In this document: positions 56,660 through 64,000 of the stretch, piece by piece
How the letters are laid out: every line of letters starts with the position of its first letter
Numbering within the stretch: position 1 is the first letter of the stretch
Origin: Hymenobacter oligotrophus
GTDB lineage: Bacteria; Bacteroidota; Bacteroidia; Cytophagales; Hymenobacteraceae
NCBI RefSeq assembly: GCF_003574965.1
Contig: NZ_CP032317.1
Coordinates: forward strand, 3,720,001-3,784,000
Direction of reading: 5' to 3'
DNA length: 64,000 bases
Translations under genes and position numbers: made by a program
The notes under the pieces: generated by a model
What the model was told of the DNA's origin: nothing
Database searches by the model: none
Seen by the model: the letters and a program-made list of their open reading frames with translations, nothing else

Positions 56660-57649
56660 ATGTCAATTCTCGCTTTTCAAATGCCGGAGAAAGTCGTGAT
56701 GGAGAAATCCGACGACTTCTACGGAACGTTTGAGTTTAAACCGCTGGAGAAGGGTTACGGCGTGACGATCGGCAACGCGCTACGTCGCATTCTGCTGTCG
56801 TCGCTCGAGGGGTACGCGATTACCTCGGTCCGCACGAGCAACGTGCTGCACGAGTTTCAGACCATTGAGGGTGTCATAGAGGACATGTCAGAAATCATTT
56901 TGAACCTGAAGCAAGTTCGGTTCAAAAAGATTAACGATGTTATCGAAGACAAAATCACGGTTCGCATCAGCGGACAAGAATCCTTCACTGCCGGCGATAT
57001 CAACAAGTTCACCAACGGTTTCCAAGTGCTGAACCCGGATCTGGTGATCTGCAACATTGACCCGAGCACTTCGCTGGAGTTTGAGTTTACGGTTCAGAAG
57101 GGCCGTGGCTACGTACCGGCAGAAGAGAACAAGCCGGCTGACCAAGTATTCGGTCAGATTGCGATTGATGCCATCTTCACGCCGATCAAGAACGTGAAGT
57201 ACAGCATTGAGAACACCCGCGTGGAGCAGAAGACAGACTATGAAAAGCTGCTGCTCGAAATTCACACGGACGGCTCGATTCATCCGGAGGATGCGCTGAA
57301 AGGAGCTGCCAACATCCTGATTCAGCACTTCATGTTGTTCTCGGACAACACGATGACCTTCGAAACGGCTAAAGCCGAGGAGGAGACCAGCGTGGACGAA
57401 GAGACGCTGCACATGCGCAAGGTCCTCAAGACCCCGCTGCAGGACATGGACCTGTCGGTGCGTGCTTACAACTGCTTGAAGGCGGCCGACATCAAGACGC
57501 TTGGCGACCTAGTGCAACTGGACCTCGCCGACATGATGAAGTTCCGTAACTTCGGTAAGAAGTCGCTGACCGAGCTGGAGAACCTCGTTGAGGAAAAAGG
57601 CCTCCACTTTGGTATGGACGTGTCGCGGTTCCGCCTCGACGAAGAATAG
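56660..57649 (+). CDS. rpoA: DNA-directed RNA polymerase subunit alpha
   Basis: 329 residues from the ATG at 56660 ([19 protein letters not shown]); the 21 extra codons upstream are not used. The N-terminal dimerisation domain has [24 protein letters not shown] and the C-terminal DNA-binding domain has [34 protein letters not shown] (key parts [22 protein letters not shown]). It nucleates polymerase assembly. rplQ follows after 106 bases. Confidence 0.98.
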   Translation: MSILAFQMPEKVVMEKSDDFYGTFEFKPLEKGYGVTIGNALRRILLSSLEGYAITSVRTSNVLHEFQTIEGVIEDMSEIILNLKQVRFKKINDVIEDKITVRISGQESFTAGDINKFTNGFQVLNPDLVICNIDPSTSLEFEFTVQKGRGYVPAEENKPADQVFGQIAIDAIFTPIKNVKYSIENTRVEQKTDYEKLLLEIHTDGSIHPEDALKGAANILIQHFMLFSDNTMTFETAKAEEETSVDEETLHMRKVLKTPLQDMDLSVRAYNCLKAADIKTLGDLVQLDLADMMKFRNFGKKSLTELENLVEEKGLHFGMDVSRFRLDEE

Positions 57650-57755
57650 CCTCCAATTTTTTTTTAGTGTGCCCTAGGGGCGGCGGTTCAAATGTGGTTT
57701 AGGCCCGCCGTGGTCGTCGCTCGCAAGCACATCACTTTCATTTCTTATTTGTCCG

Positions 57756-58289
57756 ATGAGACACGGTAAAAAAGACAATCACCTCGGCCGTACCACCGCT
57801 CACCGCGGTGCCATGCTGTCGAACATGGCTTCGTCGCTGATCCTGCACAAGCGCATCACCACGACGACGGCCAAGGCTAAAGAACTGCGTAAGTACGTTG
57901 AGCCTCTGCTGACCCGCTCGAAAGAAGACACGACGCACTCGCGCCGTATGGTATTCGCCGAGCTGCAGAACAAAGAATCGGTGAAGGAGCTGTTCGGTGA
58001 AGTGGCTGGCAAAATTGCCAACCGTCCCGGTGGCTACACCCGCATCATCAAGCTGAGCGCCGGCCGTGCTGGTGACAACGCCGACATGTGCATCATCGAG
58101 CTGGTTGACTACAACGAAACCCTGCTGGAAGCCAAGAACGCTGGTGCTGCGAAAACGACTACCCGTCGTTCGCGCCGCGGTGGCAAGAAAGCCGAAGGTG
58201 CTGCAGCTCCAGCTGCTACCACCGAAGCTGCTCCTGCTACGGAAGCTCCGGCTGCTGACGCTGCTTCGACCGAAGAAGCTGCTTCGTAA
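57756..58289 (+). CDS. rplQ: 50S ribosomal protein L17 with Ala-rich tail
   Basis: 177 residues. The L17 core ([45 protein letters not shown], key parts HLGRTTAHR and [13 protein letters not shown]) covers about the first 125 residues. The remaining 50 are a low-complexity Ala/Thr/Glu tail ([18 protein letters not shown]). Last gene of the ribosomal cluster, closed by a terminator. Confidence 0.97.
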   Translation: MRHGKKDNHLGRTTAHRGAMLSNMASSLILHKRITTTTAKAKELRKYVEPLLTRSKEDTTHSRRMVFAELQNKESVKELFGEVAGKIANRPGGYTRIIKLSAGRAGDNADMCIIELVDYNETLLEAKNAGAAKTTTRRSRRGGKKAEGAAAPAATTEAAPATEAPAADAASTEEAAS

Positions 58290-58307
58290 GCAACGCCACT
58301 TTATAGG

Positions 58308-58334
58308 AAAGGGCACCCAATTTGGGTGCCCTTT
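58308..58334 (+). terminator. Terminator after rplQ
   Basis: 13-bp stem (58308-58320 with 58322-58334) ending in a T run, 18 bases after the rplQ stop. Confidence 0.9.
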
Positions 58335-58458
58335 TTCTTTGCCCTTGAGCAACAAGCCATGGTTGGCTGAGTAAAGGCATCAAGAAGCGAATTGAGTACC
58401 TTGCTGCCCCGTAGCCATGCACGCATCCGTTGTGGGTGATTGCGGAGCACTGTTATAA

Positions 58459-59760
<1,302 letters not shown>

Positions 59761-59787
59761 TAGCACCCTAGCCTACCTGGGCTAGCG

Positions 59788-59821
59788 CGGGGCCGCAGTT
59801 TTTTCGGAAACTGCGGCCCCG
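59788..59821 (+). terminator. Terminator after eno
   Basis: 14-bp GC-rich stem (59788-59801 with 59808-59821), followed by TTGTTT. Confidence 0.85.
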
Positions 59822-59908
59822 TTGTTTCCTGCCTAGGTGATTTTGGGCTTCAGCGGCAGCAAGAGCTAAATAATCGGACTGAGGCGCGAAACCACCTGGC
59901 ACAGCGTT

Positions 59909-59916
59909 TATCTTTG
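59909..59916 (+). promoter_or_regulatory. -7 promoter element directly in front of the DivIC-like gene
   Basis: TATCTTTG, a full match to TAnnTTTG, is followed by exactly four bases and the ATG at 59921. It implies a leaderless mRNA. Confidence 0.6.
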
Positions 59917-59920
59917 AAGT

Positions 59921-60235
59921 ATGGCTCTACCCGAAGTGTTCGATCGTGTGCCGCGCTTTCTGCGCAGCTTCTACTTCCTCACCGGCATGACCTTTTTGGT
60001 GTGGATGACGCTTTTTGACGCGAACGACCTGCTGAAGCAATACGAGATGTACGACAAGTGGCGCGAGCTGCAGGTGCAGAAGGAGTACTACACGGGCAAA
60101 ATTGCGGAGGTGAAGAAAGACCGCGCCGAACTGCTCAGTAGCCCCGAAATGCTGGAGAAATTTGCCCGTGAAAAGTACGTGATGAAGCGCCCTGGCGAAG
60201 ATGTATTCGTGCTGGTGCCGCAGGAGGAAGATTAG
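59921..60235 (+). CDS. Septum formation initiator family protein (DivIC/FtsB-like)
   Basis: 104 residues. A short cytoplasmic N-terminus, one transmembrane helix (FLTGMTFLVWMTLFDA, about residues 19-34), then a coiled coil (KWRELQVQKEYYTGKIAEVKKDRAELL) and the FtsB/DivIC end motif LEKFAREKYVMKRPGEDVFVL. It would act in the division complex with FtsL and FtsQ at the septum. Eno followed by this gene is a common order in Bacteroidota. A terminator follows 25 bases after the stop. Confidence 0.92.
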   Translation: MALPEVFDRVPRFLRSFYFLTGMTFLVWMTLFDANDLLKQYEMYDKWRELQVQKEYYTGKIAEVKKDRAELLSSPEMLEKFAREKYVMKRPGEDVFVLVPQEED

Positions 60236-60260
60236 CCCTAGGAAGAGCAGACAGGTATTG

Positions 60261-60283
60261 AAGCACGGCCGCAAGCCGTGCTT
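60261..60283 (+). terminator. Terminator after the DivIC-like gene
   Basis: 9-bp stem (60261-60269 with 60275-60283) followed by a T run. Confidence 0.85.
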
Positions 60284-60354
60284 TTTTGTTTCGCCAAGCA
60301 GCGCAGCAAGGTGCTAGCTGCCCATTAGGCACAGCTATTGCGTTGAAGCACTGC

Positions 60355-60813
60355 ATGAGGCAGCCCACCAACCCGAAAGCACACTTACGACGCTGGTTAG
60401 CAGTAACCCTGATGTTGCTGCTGAGTACAGCGGCCCGGGCTAGGCCTTCGCAATTGCAAATAGCCCGGCAGTTTTTGCTGGCGGTGCTGGGTGGCAAGTA
60501 CGACGACGCCTACCGAATGCTGGCACCCGAGGTAAAAGTCAGCGTAAGTCCGGTGCGTTTTCGGGCGGCGGCTGAGCCTATCTACCGGCAAGGGCAGCAG
60601 CGGGGTGCCGGTATCGATTTATATCGGCTGGGTTTGCGCATTGGCGAGAACGACCAAGTGCGCTGGTTTTACGCGTTTACTTTTAAAAGCGACTCGTTGG
60701 TCAAAGCCCCACAGCAGCTCGACGTATCGTTCCGAGACTCGGCTGCTACGGGCGTACTGGAGTTCAGAATGGTGCCACCCGCTGCCGAAAGCTCGCCGGG
60801 AAGCCCTAGGTAG
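60355..60813 (+). CDS. Small secreted protein, possibly DUF3887-like
   Basis: 152 residues from the ATG at 60355 (MRQPTNPKAHLRRWLAVTLM). A positively charged start and a hydrophobic stretch form a signal peptide, cleaved near AARARP. The mature part reads like a small NTF2-like alpha/beta domain: QIARQFLLAVLGGKYDDAYRMLAPEVK, then strands VRWFYAFTFKSDSL and LDVSFRDSAATGVLEFRM (key parts GKYDDAYRML, YAFTFKS). This pattern resembles DUF3887, but I am not certain. The gene is convergent with anmK, 25 bases away. Confidence 0.6.
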   Translation: MRQPTNPKAHLRRWLAVTLMLLLSTAARARPSQLQIARQFLLAVLGGKYDDAYRMLAPEVKVSVSPVRFRAAAEPIYRQGQQRGAGIDLYRLGLRIGENDQVRWFYAFTFKSDSLVKAPQQLDVSFRDSAATGVLEFRMVPPAAESSPGSPR

Positions 60814-60838
60814 TTGTCTCAAACCAACAGCTGTGCAG

Positions 60839-62044
60839 CTAGCCAGGCAACGAAATTTTGCCCATGTGCACGGCTGGTACGCGCTGGCGGCCCGAACCCA
60901 TAGCTACGCCGGAGCCAGCCAGCGCCTCGTTGGCCAGCACAGCAAACAGCACGGCTTCCTTGGCATCGGGGGCTACGCCTAGGTGCTGCGTATCGGCGAA
61001 GTGGCAGCGGGGCAGGCGCTGCCGGATGGCAGCCATAAGCGTGGGGTTGTGCATGCCGCCGCCGCTGGCGTACACTGCCGCCGCGGGCTCAGGCCCAAAA
61101 GCCTGCTTAGCTGCTCGGGCAATGCCCTCGGCGCTGAGCTCGTTAAGCGTAGCCAGCAGATCGGTGGGGGAGAGGGTACTGGTACCGCTGCGCTGTTGCG
61201 CCGCCCGCACGTAGGCCGGGTTAAACAACTCTGGGCCGGTGGTTTTGGGCAGTTCAGCAGCGAAAAACGGATGATCGAGCAAAGCTTGAAGCAGCGCAGC
61301 GTTGCTGGTGCCGGCGGCAGCGAATTGGCCATCGGGGTCGTAGCTGTGCTCGGGAAACAGCTCGCGCACGAAAGCATCGAGCAAGGTATTGCCCGGGCCC
61401 ACATCGGTGCTGAACACGGCCGCGGCATCAAGCGAAGCCGGCAGGTAAGTGAAGTTGGCAATGCCCCCTAGGTTCAGCAGCAGCCGATCTTCAGATGAGC
61501 TAGAGAAGAGCAAATAATCGCCGTACACGGCCAAGGGTGCGCCCTCGCCACCGGCGGCCACATGCTTCTGCCGAAAATCGCTGAGCGTGATGATGCCCGT
61601 GCGCACGGCTACGTGGTCGCCGTCGGCGAGCTGTAGGGTGGCGTTGTGCGGGTACTCCGGGCGCTGGTGTTGATGCTCGGGCGCATGGTATACGGTTTGG
61701 CCGTGGCTGGCTACGGCGTCTACTTCGGTAGGGCTAATGCCCCAGCTGTGTAAGCACTCGAGCACCAACTGGCCATGCAGCGTGCCCAGCCAGGCGTTCA
61801 GCAAGGTAAGTTCTTCTAGCTGCACCTCGGCCCGGGCAAATACCCGGCGTATGCGTGTGCGCACGTCGTCGGGGTAAGGTACGGTGGCAAACTGCTCCAG
61901 CGTGAGGCGCGTGGCCGGGCCGCTGCCCTCGAGCCGGCACAAAGCCACGTCGAGGCCATCGAGCGAAGTACCCGACATGAGGCCGATGATGCGGCGGCTG
62001 GGTTGCTGGGCAATTTGGCAGAGGCGAGTGAGGTGCGGGTTCAT
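60839..62044 (-). CDS. anmK: Anhydro-N-acetylmuramic acid kinase
   Basis: 401 residues from the ATG at 62044; a GTG six codons upstream is less likely. It phosphorylates and opens 1,6-anhydro-MurNAc during recycling of cell-wall muropeptides. The ATP-binding start GLMSGTSLDGLDVAL, the SHGQTVYH segment, STDVGPGNTLLDAF and YASGGGMHNP all match AnmK. It stands alone, so other recycling enzymes are encoded elsewhere. A near-consensus -7 element lies four bases before the ATG. Confidence 0.96.
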   Translation of the reverse strand: MNPHLTRLCQIAQQPSRRIIGLMSGTSLDGLDVALCRLEGSGPATRLTLEQFATVPYPDDVRTRIRRVFARAEVQLEELTLLNAWLGTLHGQLVLECLHSWGISPTEVDAVASHGQTVYHAPEHQHQRPEYPHNATLQLADGDHVAVRTGIITLSDFRQKHVAAGGEGAPLAVYGDYLLFSSSSEDRLLLNLGGIANFTYLPASLDAAAVFSTDVGPGNTLLDAFVRELFPEHSYDPDGQFAAAGTSNAALLQALLDHPFFAAELPKTTGPELFNPAYVRAAQQRSGTSTLSPTDLLATLNELSAEGIARAAKQAFGPEPAAAVYASGGGMHNPTLMAAIRQRLPRCHFADTQHLGVAPDAKEAVLFAVLANEALAGSGVAMGSGRQRVPAVHMGKISLPG

Positions 62045-62048
62045 GCGG

Positions 62049-62056
62049 CTAATGTA
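62049..62056 (-). promoter_or_regulatory. Weak -7 promoter candidate in front of anmK
   Basis: TACATTAG on the minus strand, one mismatch to TAnnTTTG, followed by exactly four bases and the anmK ATG. The same spacing occurs at three other genes in the window. Confidence 0.35.
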
Positions 62057-62121
62057 CTGCACCTACGAACACGCCACGCCTGGCGGAGTTGTAGCTTAGC
62101 AACACACATTGCTGCGTAGTT

Positions 62122-62727
62122 ATGGCCAAAGCAGACCTCGCAACCCTAGGTGAAGTGTATGCCGCCAACCGACAGGAATGGCGGCAGTGGCTAACCCAAA
62201 ACCACGCCGCGGCCGCCGGGGTGTGGCTGGTATACTACAAGAAAGCGAGCGGACGACCCAGCATTAGCTGGGCCGAAGCAGTGGAGGAAGCGTTGTGTTT
62301 TGGTTGGATTGACTCCAAAGCCAATACCATTGACGAGCACCGCTACAAACAAGTGTTTACGCCGCGCAAACCGCGCAGCGTGTGGTCGAAAATCAACAAG
62401 CAGTACATCGAGCGGCTAATTGCTGATGGGCTGATGCATCCGGCAGGGCTGCGAGCCATAGAAGTAGCAAAGCAAAACGGCAGCTGGACGGCCATCGACT
62501 CGGCCGAGAACCTCGAAGTGCCAACCGATCTGGCCGAGGCGCTGGCAGCCAATCAAGCGGCTCGTCGCAATTTCGACACTTTCAGCCCCAGCAACCGCAA
62601 ACAACTGCTGCAATGGCTGCTCAGTGCCAAACGCCCCGAAACGCGGGCGCGCCGCGTGGCGGAAGCCGTACAGATGGCTGCTGCCAACCAAACGCTGGTG
62701 CAAGCCCAGGCGCAGCGGCGGCTATAG
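62122..62727 (+). CDS. YdeI/OmpD-associated family protein
   Basis: 201 residues. The N-terminal part (WRQWLTQNHAAAAGVWLVYYKKASGRPSISWAEAVEEALCFGWIDSKANTID in outline; key parts GVWLVYYKK and EALCFGWIDS) and FTPRKPRSVWSKINKQYIERLI are the signature of the YdeI family. The C-terminal part (SNRKQLLQWLLSAKRPETRARR) is the bacteriocin-resistance-like YdeI/OmpD-associated domain. The molecular function is unknown; a link to resistance to antimicrobial peptides has been suggested for relatives. It is divergent from anmK and convergent with hscA. Confidence 0.88.
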   Translation: MAKADLATLGEVYAANRQEWRQWLTQNHAAAAGVWLVYYKKASGRPSISWAEAVEEALCFGWIDSKANTIDEHRYKQVFTPRKPRSVWSKINKQYIERLIADGLMHPAGLRAIEVAKQNGSWTAIDSAENLEVPTDLAEALAANQAARRNFDTFSPSNRKQLLQWLLSAKRPETRARRVAEAVQMAAANQTLVQAQAQRRL

Positions 62728-62741
62728 CCTGCTCAAAAACA

Positions 62742-62777
62742 CCGCGGCACCGCAACAGGAGCGTTGCGGTGCCGCGG
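62742..62777. terminator. Bidirectional terminator hairpin between the YdeI-family gene and hscA
   Basis: Perfect 15-bp GC-rich stem (62742-62756 with 62763-62777) over a 6-base loop, between convergent genes. The T tract is poor on both sides. Confidence 0.7.
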
Positions 62778-62800
62778 CTAAAGGAGAAGTTACCGTTGGG

Positions 62801-64000
62801 CTAGATGATCTTCTTGCCCGACATGGCCTGCTTGATGCTGATTTGCATTACGCGTTCGGCGAAGGGGCGGGTAAGCTCTTCCAGGTCGTCAACGGCGCGG
62901 TAAATGGCGTCTTTGTCGCCCGAACCAAGTACGCTGCGCAAAGCATCGGCTTTCTGGCGCGTCTGGCTGATTTCCTCCTCGGTGAGGTGCTGGCCGTTGT
63001 TGTGCACAAACCGATCGACCTGATACAGCATTTGCTCGGCGGCGGTGCGGGCTTCGATAACCATGCGCGCGGCTACGTCGTCCTTGGCGTGCATCAGCGA
63101 GTCCATAAGCATTTGCTCTACTTGGTCGTCGGTGAGACCGTACTGGGGCTTTACCTCGATGCTTTGCTGGATGCCGGAACGCAGCTCGATGGCCTCCACT
63201 TTCAGAATGCCGTCGGCGTTCAGGATAAAATTTACGTCGATTTTGGGCAAGCCGGCGGGCATCGCCGGAATGCCGCGCAGGTCGAACTCGGCCAGCTTGC
63301 GGTTTTCGCGCACCAAATCACGCTCGCCCTGAAACACCGAAATCTTCATGTTCACCTGCCCGTCGACGGAGGTGGTGTACTGGCGGCCGGCTTTCGTTGG
63401 GATTTTGGAATTGCGCGGAATGATGGGGTCCATCAGCCCGCCCATGGTTTCGATACCTAGGGTGAGCGGAGTTACATCGAGCAGCAGAATATCGCGGCGG
63501 TTGCCAGCCAAGATGTCGGCCTGAATGGCGGCACCTAGGGCTACTACCTCGTCGGGGTTGAGCGAGCTGTTGGCTTGCTGCCCGAAGAACTCCGACACGC
63601 TGTCGAACACCAGCGGAACGCGCGTAGAGCCGCCCACCAGCAACACGGCATCGAGCTTATCGGCCGTGAGTTTGGCATCGGCCAGGGCCTGGCGGCACGA
63701 GTCGATGGTGCGCGCCACCAGCGGCTGAATAAGTTGGTTGAACTCAGCGCGGGTAAGCGTCAGGTTTACCTCGCTGTTGAGGGCGGCGCCGAACACTTCT
63801 TCCTGGCTGAGGTGGCGCTTGGCTTGCTCGGCCATTAAGCGCAAGCGCTGTTTCAGCAGCGAATCTTGTTGCACGGCGCTCTGCAGCTCGTGGCGGTGCA
63901 CCCAATGGTTTACCACCACGCGGTCGAAATCGTCGCCGCCTAGGTACGTGTCGCCGTTGGTGCTCAGCACTTCAAAAATGCCTTGGTGCAGGCTCAGGAT
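62801..64000 (-). CDS. hscA: Fe-S assembly chaperone HscA (Hsp70 family), N-terminus outside window
   Basis: The last 400 or so residues of an Hsp70 protein; the frame is open to base 64000 and the N-terminal part of the ATPase domain lies beyond. Visible are YLGGDDFDRVVVNHW, LLVGGSTRVPLV and NPDEVVALGAAIQADILAG in the ATPase domain, LLLDVTPLTLGIETMGG at the start of the substrate domain, and a C-terminal helical lid. The missing acidic DnaK tail (it ends MSGKKII) and PAGLPKIDVNFILNADGILKV favour HscA over DnaK. It would help deliver iron-sulphur clusters from IscU. The partner genes are not visible. Confidence 0.85.
   Translation of the reverse strand: MLSLHQGIFEVLSTNGDTYLGGDDFDRVVVNHWVHRHELQSAVQQDSLLKQRLRLMAEQAKRHLSQEEVFGAALNSEVNLTLTRAEFNQLIQPLVARTIDSCRQALADAKLTADKLDAVLLVGGSTRVPLVFDSVSEFFGQQANSSLNPDEVVALGAAIQADILAGNRRDILLLDVTPLTLGIETMGGLMDPIIPRNSKIPTKAGRQYTTSVDGQVNMKISVFQGERDLVRENRKLAEFDLRGIPAMPAGLPKIDVNFILNADGILKVEAIELRSGIQQSIEVKPQYGLTDDQVEQMLMDSLMHAKDDVAARMVIEARTAAEQMLYQVDRFVHNNGQHLTEEEISQTRQKADALRSVLGSGDKDAIYRAVDDLEELTRPFAERVMQISIKQAMSGKKII

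Noticed and set aside
62624-63460. Plus-strand open frame of 278 codons opposite hscA
   Set aside because: Antisense to a well-conserved Hsp70; it also crosses the terminator hairpin at 62742-62777.

Overview
The window looks like chromosome of a Bacteroidota bacterium, most likely of the Hymenobacter group (Cytophagales). I infer this from the fairly high GC, promoters of the Bacteroidota type (TTTG about 19-23 bases before TAnnTTTG), a type IX secretion (T9SS) C-terminal sorting domain, a BtuB/BtuG-like outer-membrane pair, a DUF3467 gene behind rpoC, and the wording of the RpoB/RpoC proteins. The genus is inference; no 16S gene is present.

Layout. (1) 1-5.7 kb, mostly minus strand: a cobalamin riboswitch controlling a BtuB-type TonB receptor and a BtuG/YncE-like surface lipoprotein, then 3-methyladenine DNA glycosylase (+), a THUMP-like methyltransferase and a secreted protein of unknown function. 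(2) 6-11 kb: ahcY, an AT-rich spacer, and a large T9SS-exported adhesin-like protein split by one frameshift in a G6 tract. (3) 11.1-16.5 kb: three envelope glycan genes (GT2, GT9, O-antigen ligase family), an ECF sigma factor with a small zinc-finger anti-sigma candidate, gmk and nadD. (4) 16.5-21.2 kb: biotin carrier protein, pyrH and frr on the minus strand, and an M1 aminopeptidase. (5) 21.4-35.4 kb: tRNA-Tyr, -Gly, -Thr, tuf, tRNA-Trp, secE-nusG-rplKAJL-rpoBC, with unusually long, structured spacers before rpoB and rpoC. (6) 35.6-37.1 kb: a DUF3467 gene, a methyltransferase and a small unknown gene. (7) 37.3-58.3 kb: the str, S10, spc and alpha ribosomal clusters in conserved order, interrupted twice: by an O-antigen-ligase-like gene between rpsJ and rplC, and by about 820 bases carrying a terminator, a decayed gene and new promoters between rpsN and rpsH. 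(8) 58.4-64 kb: eno, a DivIC/FtsB-like division protein, a small secreted protein, anmK, a YdeI-family protein and a partial hscA.

Most of the window is housekeeping. The points that stand out are: a CCTAGG palindrome repeated about 60 times, usually as CCTAGGT or its complement and often as the Leu-Gly codon pair CTA-GGN; long structured RNAs before rpoB and rpoC; the two operon interruptions; an RGG-rich tail on ribosomal protein S3; and several genes whose start codon lies exactly four bases after the -7 promoter element, implying leaderless mRNAs. I did not find a CRISPR array, prophage, transposase or a clear new defence system.
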